Part shown: positions 7,774 to 16,109 of the stretch, in pieces
Layout: every line of letters begins with the position of its first letter
Position numbering within the stretch: position 1 is the first letter of the stretch
Assembly (NCBI GenBank): GCA_964392985.1
Contig: CAYMSF010000062.1
Span: forward strand, 1 to 19,898
Source: CAYMSF01 sp964392985
GTDB lineage: Bacteria > Verrucomicrobiota > Lentisphaeria > Victivallales > Victivallaceae
Direction of reading: 5' to 3'
DNA: 19,898 bases
Made by a program: the position numbers and the translations under genes
The notes under the pieces: model-generated
Databases searched by the model: none
What the model saw: the letters and a program-made list of their open reading frames with translations, nothing else
What the model was told of the DNA's origin: nothing

Positions 7774-8832
7774 TTAATGTTTCACTATATTTTTTTCGGG
7801 CGAAGGAGGCGCCGCAGTAGATTTTCTAACTAGCAATTCAGGAGTGAGTGTAACATGATGAATTTCTTCATGCTTTATTTCTGAACGGAGCTGCCTGATG
7901 AGTATATCTATCGCTGTTTCTCCAAGACGTCCACGATTGACACAGACCGTGGTCAGCGGCACGGATGAGAGCATCGAGAACGCAATGTTATCGAATCCGG
8001 CGATTGAAATATCGCGCGGCACTGAATAGCCGGCAGTTTCTGCCGCTTTCATCAGGTGCATTCCAATAATATCGTCGAATGCAAGTATTGCGGTAGGCAT
8101 ATTGTGGTCGCAACTATCGAATATCATATTTGTAATCTGTTTCCATATATCTTCAAAAGGCGGATCATCGTTGATTTCATATAATTTTCTATACTCGATG
8201 GAGAATGAATCCAGCATCACATTATAGGCATCGATACGTTGTTTTACAGTCCAGCGGGAGCCGGCAGGATAGATGTAGGCTATACGGCGATGTCCAAGCT
8301 CATAGAGGTGTTCAATCAATAGCCTGACCCCGAGTCCATCATCATAACTTACTGAACTGCAACGTAGTCCGGCAAAATTCTTGAGGCATACTAAAGGTAT
8401 TTTGTGATTGATGTGGTTGAGCATGTTGATGCTTTCAACTGATTCGCACGGGGTAATCAGGATGCCGTCAACTTGTCCGCTCGCCATTTTGTTGAGCAGT
8501 TTTTCCTGAATGGAGATGTCACCTTCGGTGATGGCAAGCAGTGCAGACATTTCATGTTTGCCGGCGGCTTTTTCGATGGCGGTAATCATTTCGGGGAGAA
8601 ATGGATTTATTATTTCGGGAACGACGATGCCGACAGTTTCCGTTCTGCCTCTGGCAAGTCCTCTAGCGCTTGAATTCGGGAAATAGTGGTTCTTTCTGGC
8701 AATCTCCAGTACTTTTTCGCGGGTTTTTGGACTGATGTCGCTTCTCTTATTGAAAGCGCGCGAAACAGTACCCCTGGAAACGCCAGCCAGGTTTGCTATA
8801 TTGTCTATTGAAACAACCATTTTAATTGCCAT
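7774..8832 (-). CDS. LacI/GalR-family transcriptional repressor
   Basis: This 352-aa protein has the standard length and order. The N-terminal helix-turn-helix (residues 9-28, SIDNIANLAGVSRGTVSRAF) is followed by the hinge helix (SSARGLARGRT, with Leu59 at the minor-groove lever position). The sugar-binding PBP-like core starts at VGIVVPEIINPF and contains HRRIAYIYP and SIAGFDNIAFS. It should repress the locus until a breakdown sugar binds. The gene sits inside the minus operon, 29 bases after the deacetylase-like gene and 37 bases before the glycosidase. It would therefore be made together with the enzymes. Candidate operators lie between the pseudopilin and GH42 genes. Met1 is favoured (GGAACA upstream), though Met5 is possible. 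Confidence 0.95.
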   Translation of the reverse strand: MAIKMVVSIDNIANLAGVSRGTVSRAFNKRSDISPKTREKVLEIARKNHYFPNSSARGLARGRTETVGIVVPEIINPFLPEMITAIEKAAGKHEMSALLAITEGDISIQEKLLNKMASGQVDGILITPCESVESINMLNHINHKIPLVCLKNFAGLRCSSVSYDDGLGVRLLIEHLYELGHRRIAYIYPAGSRWTVKQRIDAYNVMLDSFSIEYRKLYEINDDPPFEDIWKQITNMIFDSCDHNMPTAILAFDDIIGMHLMKAAETAGYSVPRDISIAGFDNIAFSMLSSVPLTTVCVNRGRLGETAIDILIRQLRSEIKHEEIHHVTLTPELLVRKSTAAPPSPEKNIVKH

Positions 8833-8861
8833 TATATCTGTTCCAATTTATGTTTACAAAC

Positions 8862-10283
8862 TCAATCTTTGACTACCCATACTTCGACTTTTTTGAACGC
8901 CGGATCCGGTGCGAGTTCTACTCCGCCAGCCAATACTGCCGTCTCTTCAGGGAGCAGGGGATAAAGACACCAGAATCCCCATTTTGATGTTGTAAGTATC
9001 CATTTATGGATTTTTTCAACATTTAACTCTTGTTTACCGCCATCTGGAAGTATGAAGGAGATTTTAGGAATAAATCCCTCCACAAATTTCCCTTGTTGCA
9101 GAATCCTTACCGCCGCAACTTTCATTGGCGCAGGGAATTTTATCACTGGCGCAAAAGTCCCTTCATATCCTATTTTGATTTCTGGCCCGGGGATTGGGTT
9201 GGGCTTGCCGATGACTGGAGTGGTAAGCCATGTTTTGTCTCCACGCCGGTAGATTATGCCGCCCGGCGGCGGGTCCAGGTTTATGTTTTCTGGAATTCCC
9301 TCCACGATGATAGTCAAGCGCGTTGCGATGGTGTTAGCAGGTAGCGTTAGCGTGATTTTGCCCGCGGTTGCATCAATTTTGGCGGATTTTGCCGCAAGGA
9401 TGTATTTTACCAGTTCGGATTTTGGAGCGCACCAGAGGTTGTCTGCGCCATCACGGCCATATTTTTCCGCGATACATTTCAGCCTGCTCTGCCAGGCGTT
9501 GTAGTTGTCTGAATCTTTGCCGGTATTAATCCCGTGGGTGAAATCTGTGTGCATTGTTCCAGGGATTATATTGCCTTTCGGAAAATGTCCCATCGGGTCC
9601 TTATTCTTTTCGGTACCCAGATTGTCAAGATTACTTCTGCCTATTTCCAGCACGTTGAAATCCGGACTCAAGAATGATGCCGCACTGCTCCCGCTCACTC
9701 GCGAACCTGCAACAAGATTGAACTCTTTCAAGAATGGTTTGTAGTTGTAATCCCCGGATGGATAGACAAAAGACAGCGGGGCTTGTTTGTCGTCATAAAC
9801 AAAATGCGAAAATAATGCCTGACTCCAGAAAAGTTCGCGTTTGAACTGATCGGGGGACAATATTTTTGACTTATCCCAGTGACAGCCGGTATGCCAGTAA
9901 CTGTGATTGGTGATATCCCACCCTCTCTCGCGAAGAAACTTGACATCGCCCCAGGAAAGCACGGTATTATTGCCGCCGTCCATATTGCAGACCATTATCG
10001 CGACAGAGCCGGTAAAAGGTATTTCTTTCCCCCCTTTGATTCCCGGCGGAGCATCGGTAAACTTGTAATCGGCCATTAGCGGCTGCGCAGTACTTTTTGC
10101 CATTATTCCGCCATCATCAAGCTCGACTGTGTATGCCCAGGTTTTACCGTAAAGATACGGTGACATTGTCACTTTTGGAACGTTTGTATCGCCAGTCCAG
10201 CAATATTCCCAGCGTATTTCCTGTGCGCAGATAGTCATTACCGACCAGAATAGCGCGAATATTCCAAGTAATATTCTAATCAT
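8862..10283 (-). CDS. Secreted polysaccharide deacetylase-like (CE4/NodB-fold) protein
   Basis: The 473-aa product has a signal peptide (1-20, cleavage after ICA). The NodB-type metal site is recognisable. VELDDGG (53-59) corresponds to the TFDDG motif with Asp56/Asp57. NHSYWH (126-131) gives the two metal histidines, 127 and 131. FVYPSGDYN (172-180) corresponds to the third motif, R-x-P-Y-G, but with the arginine replaced. Residues from about 310 form a C-terminal beta-rich part of unknown role. The likely reaction is removal of N- or O-acetyl groups from a glycan outside the cytoplasm, but the divergent motifs make the activity uncertain. The RBS is good (AAAGAGGT). The gene follows the 780-aa protein by 35 bases in the same operon. 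Confidence 0.78.
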   Translation of the reverse strand: MIRILLGIFALFWSVMTICAQEIRWEYCWTGDTNVPKVTMSPYLYGKTWAYTVELDDGGIMAKSTAQPLMADYKFTDAPPGIKGGKEIPFTGSVAIMVCNMDGGNNTVLSWGDVKFLRERGWDITNHSYWHTGCHWDKSKILSPDQFKRELFWSQALFSHFVYDDKQAPLSFVYPSGDYNYKPFLKEFNLVAGSRVSGSSAASFLSPDFNVLEIGRSNLDNLGTEKNKDPMGHFPKGNIIPGTMHTDFTHGINTGKDSDNYNAWQSRLKCIAEKYGRDGADNLWCAPKSELVKYILAAKSAKIDATAGKITLTLPANTIATRLTIIVEGIPENINLDPPPGGIIYRRGDKTWLTTPVIGKPNPIPGPEIKIGYEGTFAPVIKFPAPMKVAAVRILQQGKFVEGFIPKISFILPDGGKQELNVEKIHKWILTTSKWGFWCLYPLLPEETAVLAGGVELAPDPAFKKVEVWVVKD

Positions 10284-10318
10284 TTTCAGACCTCTTTATT
10301 CATTGCTGCGTAACTGCT

Positions 10319-12661
10319 CTACCTTAAATTAAAAGCTCTTAATTGTCCTGGATACATTGAAAGCTGAATTTTGCCAGCTTTGACTGGAATGTTTTCTCCG
10401 GAAACTGTATCTGCCGCCGTGCTGCACGCCGGCAGCGTAATGTTTAAATCGTTTTTACCGGTCAACCCGGTGTTGACGATTCCGATATAAGTACCGTATT
10501 TTTCTGTTGGAATGGCTCGAACAATAACTTCAGGGTCAACACAAGCATTTTTGATTATTTTACTCGGCAAGGCAGGAAGCGAGAGAAAGGCCGCATTAAA
10601 AGCGCGTACATATTCAGGGAATCCACGATTAAAGCTATTGCCGGCAAGATAACCGATCAGGCGCGGGTCGCCATTGGCAAAGGCGCGGGCCTCGGCAATC
10701 ATGCAGTATGGGCCGGTGCGTTCAACATCCGCAACGAAATATCCGAGGATTTCATCTTTGCCGTCGGTCATATTATTTTCATTCAGTCCGTAATGCCTGA
10801 TTATTGCCAGTCCTGACGGCGTTCTAAATGCATCGAACGCCTTTTGTGATGAAACCGTATATAGCCGGTTAAACGTATAGCTGAGCATTATGCCCGGAGC
10901 GTCTTGATAATTTTGCGGGTCGTTCCATGGGCAGGCGTGCTGCCATTCGTATTTTCCCCAGTTGAAACGCGGCTCCAGCAATGCTTGAAGATACATGTCT
11001 TCGCTGACAATCCTGTCGTAGGGGAATGATTTGAAATAATCACCAAAAAACGCCTTATTATCTTCAATATATTTAGTCCATTTGTCGGGAGAATCGGTTA
11101 TAACGACGGTTTTCCATTCCCATGGCTTTTTCATTCCTTTTGCGACCACTGAACCAAGGAGGCTGATGCCTGGTTCACTGGCGTCGGCAGTGTAGAGTAA
11201 TATTGCCTCAGGGTTGACTTCTTTGCGTAAATATTCAACAAGAGCCAGGTTGAAGTCTCTGCGCTTTTTAAACCACCAGTCATAATATTTATTGCGTAAT
11301 TCTTTGTTTTTCTGAATATCCTCGCGAGTGATTTTAGTCGGCTGTTTTGTCTCATTACAAAACATTTCGAGATTCTTGTTGTTGAAACTTATCGGATTCG
11401 CTTCAGGTCTTGGGCGCAGCCAGGCCCCGATGAATTTTGCTTTATCTTTGTTGTCCACGATAGTAATCTCAAGCAGTTTTCTGGCATCTTCAATAAAGTC
11501 AGGGTCAGTGATGTCTGCATTGGTTTTGTGTACCCATTTTAGGTGGGTATAGTCTTTCCCGCCCTGCAAAGTCTCACATCTTCTCTGTGTACCTATTGCT
11601 ATCTCTTTTTTGCTGCCGATACTGCCGGCGTATTCGTAATATGGGAATACATAGAAATCCGGATATTTAGCAAGCATAGCGAGAGTATCTGTCCAAAGCT
11701 TCGGTGTTGATGACTGATTGTACCAGGACGTACCGCCGTATTTTGACGAGTCCCAGCCCTGATTGTGCCCAAATTCCAGAAGATCTTTGGTAAATGTGTT
11801 CATGCCGAGGAAACTCATCAGCTTTACTTTGTATTCATACCAGTCAACCGGATTGTTGATGGCATGCCATTCCGGAAGTTTCTGTTCCGGCTTTCTGCCC
11901 TGGGCGATGACCCCGTCGGCCATTTCTTCGCGGAAGAAAAGATGCCGGCGCGGAAGTTCCTGGGGGGGATAATTTATTTTCTGACGGAGACTGTCCGGGT
12001 CCGTTATTTCAAAAAGGCTTATTTTTGAAACTGCCGCACCCGCGGATTCCAGATTGTTTTCAGCGTTGAGTTGCGCAATAATCACATAGAAACCGTCCTG
12101 CGGCAGCAAAGGGCGGATGGCAACATCGCGGGGACGTTTTATTTCCGGGGTACGGTCATGGAGAAAAAACATCTCCTGCCAGGTCTGGAATTTTCCGGTC
12201 ACTGGAAAGTTGAGCGATTCAGGGTTGTGATTAACGTATAGCGCTTTGACGGCATCGCCGACGGCTGTTCCGCTGTGTATCCCTCTGGCAGTTTCACATC
12301 CCCAGTTGCAGATGAACATATTCCGTGATTTATCCTCGGGGAATTCTACCGCTAGCATATAGGCCGCGCCGGCTTTGAGATTCATCCCTTTGCCAATACG
12401 GTATGCGAAATACTTGGGGCCGCCGGCATCGTTGGGAAGTATCCGGCACTGTTTCCCGAGAATTGTCTCTACTTTGCTGATCCCGGCGGGATAATCGATA
12501 AACATCGCTTCGGCATTAGCCTTTGAGCAGTCTATCACCTGTACCAGCTTCTGTTTGCCGAACGGCGCGCCGGTATCGACGATATCCGCGGCTGAAATAG
12601 TGTAACTGGAAATTAATGCCGGGAAGATAACGATGACAGCAAGAGCTATTATGCGATACAT
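10319..12661 (-). CDS. Large secreted protein, glycosidase-like, family not recognised
   Basis: A signal peptide (about 1-24, ending ISA) leads into an N-terminal beta-rich domain (26-220, closing with ISLFEIT, as in carbohydrate-binding modules). A central region (about 265-700) is rich in aromatic residues and helix/strand alternation. It shows YYEYAGSIG, GAWLRPRPEANPISF and WWFKKRRDFNLAL, which suggests a TIM-barrel. A C-terminal beta-sandwich (705-780; GTYIGIVNTGL to RAFNLR) is of the kind that closes many clan GH-A enzymes. Candidate acids include Glu343 and Glu420, but I cannot assign a family. It starts the four-gene tight operon, 201 bases downstream of the pseudopilin. The RBS is weak (TGAGAA). 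I consider it a probable new or unassigned glycoside hydrolase acting outside the cytoplasm. Confidence 0.6.
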   Translation of the reverse strand: MYRIIALAVIVIFPALISSYTISAADIVDTGAPFGKQKLVQVIDCSKANAEAMFIDYPAGISKVETILGKQCRILPNDAGGPKYFAYRIGKGMNLKAGAAYMLAVEFPEDKSRNMFICNWGCETARGIHSGTAVGDAVKALYVNHNPESLNFPVTGKFQTWQEMFFLHDRTPEIKRPRDVAIRPLLPQDGFYVIIAQLNAENNLESAGAAVSKISLFEITDPDSLRQKINYPPQELPRRHLFFREEMADGVIAQGRKPEQKLPEWHAINNPVDWYEYKVKLMSFLGMNTFTKDLLEFGHNQGWDSSKYGGTSWYNQSSTPKLWTDTLAMLAKYPDFYVFPYYEYAGSIGSKKEIAIGTQRRCETLQGGKDYTHLKWVHKTNADITDPDFIEDARKLLEITIVDNKDKAKFIGAWLRPRPEANPISFNNKNLEMFCNETKQPTKITREDIQKNKELRNKYYDWWFKKRRDFNLALVEYLRKEVNPEAILLYTADASEPGISLLGSVVAKGMKKPWEWKTVVITDSPDKWTKYIEDNKAFFGDYFKSFPYDRIVSEDMYLQALLEPRFNWGKYEWQHACPWNDPQNYQDAPGIMLSYTFNRLYTVSSQKAFDAFRTPSGLAIIRHYGLNENNMTDGKDEILGYFVADVERTGPYCMIAEARAFANGDPRLIGYLAGNSFNRGFPEYVRAFNAAFLSLPALPSKIIKNACVDPEVIVRAIPTEKYGTYIGIVNTGLTGKNDLNITLPACSTAADTVSGENIPVKAGKIQLSMYPGQLRAFNLR

Positions 12662-12862
12662 TATTTTTTGTTCTCATTTTAAGTTATTATTTTATTTTGG
12701 CTGAATAATATTGTTTGTGAAAGTAGAATCATTCAGTCCGCTTGCTGGTATATTGCTGCGCAATTTTGTTCAGCCACAGGAACAATCCTCTAGCAGGCAG
12801 TATGGTAAAACTATTCAGTCATAAAGGATTTACAACACCGGCAAATTTCCATCCCCATAAAA

Positions 12863-13714
12863 TTAATATTCTTCGAGCCAGAAATCCCATTTTTTATGTG
12901 CTGGTGTTCCAGTTCCATTCGCAAGTTCATAAGTACTGTAACTGCCGCAGTTAATTGATGGCTGAACGGCTGACGGGGCACTGGGGAGTTGCATCATGTA
13001 TGGCGTAGTCTTAATTAAAACAGCATGACCGTCTATGAATATGGTAGGTCTTGACTTGTTGTGCCACGGTTTTTCTCCGTGAAGCCCGGTCGCGCCGTTA
13101 TACCCCTTGGTGCAACAAAATTGATATGGTGTCCGTCCCGGCTTAGTGAAGTAGAATGTTTTGAAGGAAAAACCGCCAGCCGGACCGTTTTTATAATGTT
13201 CATAAAGACCAAAATATGCATTGTATGATTGAGCGCTTTCGCTACCTGACTGATATTTTTTCCCTGCTACTCCGCCGGTTAGTGTGGCGCTTACAACGCG
13301 CAATGTTGACGCCGGGCATTTCCAGATGCCGCCAGTGGCAAAACCCGCTTTTATAATAGCAGGCGCGGCGCTATTGTCTCCGGAAAACTTTTGCCCGGTA
13401 TATTTGGACAACATATATTCAAGGTCTGTGCCGCTCGGGGCGCAACGCCATGGGTCGGCATCGCTGTAAAAAGGAAGAGAATCTTTAAAATCAATCGAAT
13501 AACCCAGCATGGCTGATCCAATCTGTTTCGTATTGGAAAGACAACCTATTTCCCTCGCCTTTTCTCTGGCTTTTGCCAGTGCCGGCAGCAGCAATGAAGC
13601 GAGGATCGCTATGATCGCGATCACAACCAGGAGTTCAATTAGTGTAAAAAAAGGGGAATTGGCAACAGTCGTTGCCCGAGCAGTTACCATAGACAATCTT
13701 TGCTTTTTTTCCAT
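12863..13714 (-). CDS. Prepilin-like (type II secretion/pilin-like) protein with H-X9-DG motif
   Basis: The 283-aa product has a 22-residue leader followed by FTLIELLVVIAIIAILASLL (23-42), the class III signal of prepilins. Glu27 is at mature position +5. The residue before the cleavage site is Phe22, not the usual Gly. The C-terminal part has His218 followed by nine residues and Asp228-Gly229 (FIDGHAVL), the H-X9-DG motif of a prepilin-associated family. That family is common in Planctomycetota, Lentisphaerota and Verrucomicrobiota. Cysteines at 91, 133, 200, 201 and 256 may form disulfides. AGGA lies nine bases before the ATG. It is the first gene of the minus-strand arm, next to the shared promoter region. 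The role is inferred to be at the cell envelope, possibly in polymer binding or secretion. No assembly ATPase or peptidase is encoded here. Confidence 0.9.
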   Translation of the reverse strand: MEKKQRLSMVTARATTVANSPFFTLIELLVVIAIIAILASLLLPALAKAREKAREIGCLSNTKQIGSAMLGYSIDFKDSLPFYSDADPWRCAPSGTDLEYMLSKYTGQKFSGDNSAAPAIIKAGFATGGIWKCPASTLRVVSATLTGGVAGKKYQSGSESAQSYNAYFGLYEHYKNGPAGGFSFKTFYFTKPGRTPYQFCCTKGYNGATGLHGEKPWHNKSRPTIFIDGHAVLIKTTPYMMQLPSAPSAVQPSINCGSYSTYELANGTGTPAHKKWDFWLEEY

Positions 13715-13783
13715 AATGGCCGTTCCTAAGTTTTAGATTATTCAGTTTCGGAACAAAAAAACTACATAAGAACAAAATATCAG

Positions 13784-13798
13784 GCAATTTAAAATTGC
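13784..13798. promoter_or_regulatory. Perfect palindrome GCAATTT-A-AAATTGC
   Basis: The arms are seven bases each with one central base. It lies about 70 bases upstream of the pseudopilin start codon, so within its promoter or leader. Its sequence is unlike the CGTTAC-type sites next to it, so a different protein, or none, would bind it. Confidence 0.3.
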
Positions 13799-13816
13799 TT
13801 AAAACAAAACTTATTA

Positions 13817-13835
13817 ATTAAACGTTACGTTTAAT
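13817..13835. promoter_or_regulatory. Candidate LacI-type operator 1
   Basis: ATTAAACGTTACGTTTAAT is a perfect inverted repeat with nine-base arms around one central base. It holds the CGTTAC word shared with the two neighbouring sites. It is on the pseudopilin side of the control region and so is placed to control the minus arm. Confidence 0.55.
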
Positions 13836-13915
13836 GCCTAATTCTTCCTTATCCGTCTTCAATTATTTAGGTAACTCTATATTGATAATAACATCTTTTA
13901 ACTTAAAAGTCAAGC

Positions 13916-13927
13916 GTTACCGCTAAC
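13916..13927. promoter_or_regulatory. Candidate LacI-type operator 2
   Basis: GTTACCGCTAAC is symmetric around a central CpG with four of five arm positions matching. This is the usual LacI/GalR operator design, in which the hinge leucines bend the central CG step. It lies 27 bases upstream of the plus-strand -35 box. Confidence 0.6.
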
Positions 13928-13954
13928 AATTTACAAAATAACCGCATTTTAAGT

Positions 13955-13982
13955 TTGAAAACAAGACGCTTGATGTTATGAT
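13955..13982 (+). promoter_or_regulatory. Sigma-70-type promoter for the GH42 operon
   Basis: TTGAAA (13955-13960) and TATGAT (13977-13982) are separated by 16 bases; each box matches the consensus at five of six positions. Transcription would start near 13989, about 40 bases before the GH42 ATG, and the third operator-like site would lie just inside the transcript. Confidence 0.6.
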
Positions 13983-14012
13983 ATAGTTGTTTTTTATGCA
14001 ATTTAAACGCAA

Positions 14013-14023
14013 ACGGTAACGGT
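14013..14023. promoter_or_regulatory. Candidate LacI-type half-site 3
   Basis: ACGGTAACGGT (reverse: ACCGTTACCGT) carries the CGGTAAC half of operator 2 but not a good second half. It ends five bases before the GH42 start codon and overlaps the weak Shine-Dalgarno (GGTGAT). A bound repressor would therefore block transcription near its start. Confidence 0.4.
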
Positions 14024-14028
14024 GATTT

Positions 14029-15978
14029 ATGGAAAACAAAATTCATCTCCTCGCCGCCTATTATCCTGAACTTTGGCCAGCCGAAGATATTGACCGGGAT
14101 ATACGGTTGATGCGCAATGCCGGAATAAATACTGTTAGAATGGGCGAGTTCGCCTGGATAGATATGGAGCCCTGTCCAGGCGTTTTTAAGCTTGATTTCT
14201 TTACTGAGGTCATCAGGAAACTGCATGAAAATGGTATTGACACCGTATTCTGCACCCCCACGGCGACACCGCCGGTATGGCTATCTCACAACCATCCTGA
14301 ACGTCTGTTCATGGGTACTGATGGCATAAAAATGATACACGGATCCAGGCAGCATTTTTGCAACAACAATCCTTTCTTCAGAACGCGTTCAAGGATAATT
14401 GTTGAGGCAATTGCGAGAGCAGTCTCAACGTTGCCGGGCCTGATTGCATGGCAGACGGATAACGAAATGAAATCACACGTTTCGGAATGTTGTTGTGATG
14501 AATGCAGAAAACAATGGCATCGATGGCTGAAGAAACGCTATGGTTCAATAGAAGAGTTGAACCTGAAGTGGGGAACATCTCTCTGGAGTCAGAAATATTC
14601 AAATTTTGAACAGGTGCCGGTGCCATTAAAAACACCGTTTGCCCATAATCCTTCGCTATCGACTAATTATCGCTTGTTCTCACGCGAGAAAATTATCGAA
14701 TTTCAAGACGAGCAGGTCAAAATTATCAGAAAATATTCATCTGCGCCGATCACCCATAATAGCAGTGTCAGGCATTACCTTAACCATGTTGAACATTACA
14801 AAAACCTTGATTTTGCCTCCTTTGACGCTTACTATGACAGCGACAGTTATAAAAAAATGATTATGGATTATGATATTTGGCGGAATCTGAAGCCCGGGAA
14901 AAAATTTTGGGTTATGGAAACCGGTCCTTCGCACAGCGGATGTATTTTCGGCTACCCCAAGATTCACCGGAAATCATATTTGAGCGCCGAGTTGATTGCG
15001 GCTGCAGCTCTCGGCTCCGGAGGCTTCGGCTACTGGTTATGGCGGCAACAGCCTGCCGGGGTTGAAATGCCGCACGGCGCAATAATTTCATCATGGGGCG
15101 AACCGACCATCGGTTTTGACGACGTAAAAGAAGCAGGCAAGTCGCTCGCAGGCATTACCGGCCTACTGGCATCATCGGAGATTGTCAAGGCGGAATTAAT
15201 GATAACCTATTCCGATGTTGCCAGGGCGTTCTTTCTAACGGAACCATTGGAGGCGATAAACTACATCGAAAAGATGCAGGAACTTTACTCGACAGTTCTT
15301 GAAACTGGATTTCACCGGGATCTAGTACCGGAAAATGCAGACTTGAAAGGAGGCAAATTGCTGTTCACCCCGTATCTTCCCTGCCTCAATAATACATTGT
15401 TGAACAACGGGCTGTCTTTTGTGAAGAACGGTGGAACGTGGATTGTTGGTCCGCTTACCGCGTGCAGGACAGAAGACCATACTCTTTATACTGAATCAGC
15501 GTTGCACCCGGCCATCGAAAAAGCCGCCGGCGTAAAAACCATATTTACTTTTTCGCCGACTAATAATGATATCGCAGGAACCGCTTTCGGATTAACCGCA
15601 CCATTGTCGATCTGGAGTTCATTCTTCAAGACAACAGGGGCCGAAATTGTTGGTGATACACACGACGCCCGTCTTTCTGGTCTTGCCTTTCTCACAGAAA
15701 AAAAATATGGAAAAGGGAAGATTGTCATGCTTGGTTCCATGCCAGCCGGAGACAATGGCAAAATTATGCTGAAAAAAATGATAATGCACTATGCAGCAGA
15801 ACTGGGAATGGCGCAGCACTTGGACATCCCTGATGGTAATATTGCCGTTCCAAGAGAAACGAATGGGGCAATCTCCTGGTTTGTTATCAACATGGACGGG
15901 AAGGGAAGTTCTTTCAAATACAGAAAATCTGCCAAAGTTGATATCGCCCCATATGGGTTTAAAATTATTCAGGGATAG
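14029..15978 (+). CDS. GH42 beta-galactosidase
   Basis: At 649 aa the product has the usual length of family GH42. The TIM-barrel (about 1-385) starts with AAYYPELWP and has the acid/base Glu146 in WQTDNE and the nucleophile Glu297 in WVMETGPS. The zinc-type cysteine cluster is present: Cys111, then Cys154, Cys156 and Cys159 in ECCCDEC, matching the spacing known from the Thermus enzyme. A middle domain (about 390-590) and a small C-terminal beta domain (to GFKIIQG) complete the family layout. There is no signal peptide, so it acts in the cytoplasm. It would release galactose from imported beta-galactosides, such as galactan side-chain fragments. It opens the plus-strand operon, divergent from the pseudopilin. 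Confidence 0.93.
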   Translation: MENKIHLLAAYYPELWPAEDIDRDIRLMRNAGINTVRMGEFAWIDMEPCPGVFKLDFFTEVIRKLHENGIDTVFCTPTATPPVWLSHNHPERLFMGTDGIKMIHGSRQHFCNNNPFFRTRSRIIVEAIARAVSTLPGLIAWQTDNEMKSHVSECCCDECRKQWHRWLKKRYGSIEELNLKWGTSLWSQKYSNFEQVPVPLKTPFAHNPSLSTNYRLFSREKIIEFQDEQVKIIRKYSSAPITHNSSVRHYLNHVEHYKNLDFASFDAYYDSDSYKKMIMDYDIWRNLKPGKKFWVMETGPSHSGCIFGYPKIHRKSYLSAELIAAAALGSGGFGYWLWRQQPAGVEMPHGAIISSWGEPTIGFDDVKEAGKSLAGITGLLASSEIVKAELMITYSDVARAFFLTEPLEAINYIEKMQELYSTVLETGFHRDLVPENADLKGGKLLFTPYLPCLNNTLLNNGLSFVKNGGTWIVGPLTACRTEDHTLYTESALHPAIEKAAGVKTIFTFSPTNNDIAGTAFGLTAPLSIWSSFFKTTGAEIVGDTHDARLSGLAFLTEKKYGKGKIVMLGSMPAGDNGKIMLKKMIMHYAAELGMAQHLDIPDGNIAVPRETNGAISWFVINMDGKGSSFKYRKSAKVDIAPYGFKIIQG

Positions 15979-16069
15979 TCATAAAATAACCGGTTGAATT
16001 TTTACCGGATAGCCATGCCGTTTACTACATGTTTTCAATGAATTAAGGTGTGTTTTTGAGCGGAACATG

Positions 16070-16075
16070 TATAAT
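16070..16075 (+). promoter_or_regulatory. Possible -10 box (TATAAT) before GH78
   Basis: An exact TATAAT lies 34 bases before the chosen GH78 start, but no good -35 box is found 16 to 18 bases upstream. It may provide weak extra transcription within the operon, or be chance in AT-rich DNA. Confidence 0.25.
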
Positions 16076-16109
16076 CACATAAATGATACGATTAATTTTA
16101 AGGATGATT

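Larger units (their letters stand above)
13715..14028. promoter_or_regulatory. Divergent control region between pseudopilin and GH42
   Basis: This 314-base AT-rich spacer drives the minus arm leftward and the GH42-GH78-GH28 arm rightward. It contains, from left to right, a 15-base palindrome (13784-13798), a 19-base palindrome (13817-13835), a CpG-centred LacI-type site (13916-13927), a sigma-70 promoter for the plus arm (13955-13982), and a half-site abutting the GH42 start. I do not see a clear minus-strand promoter. Confidence 0.7.

Noticed and set aside
12699..12820. Repeated ATTCAG words and a GGCTGAA/TTCAGCC inverted pair
   Set aside because: Arms of only seven bases separated by about 60 bases and common AT-rich words; likely chance.
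15990..16008. CCGGT...ACCGG stem after GH42 as a terminator
   Set aside because: Only five pairs with a nine-base loop and no following T run; GH78 continues in the same direction.
16083..16109. Upstream ATG of the GH78 frame
   Set aside because: The AAGGA Shine-Dalgarno lies between this ATG and the ATG at 16110, so the longer start would have no RBS of its own.
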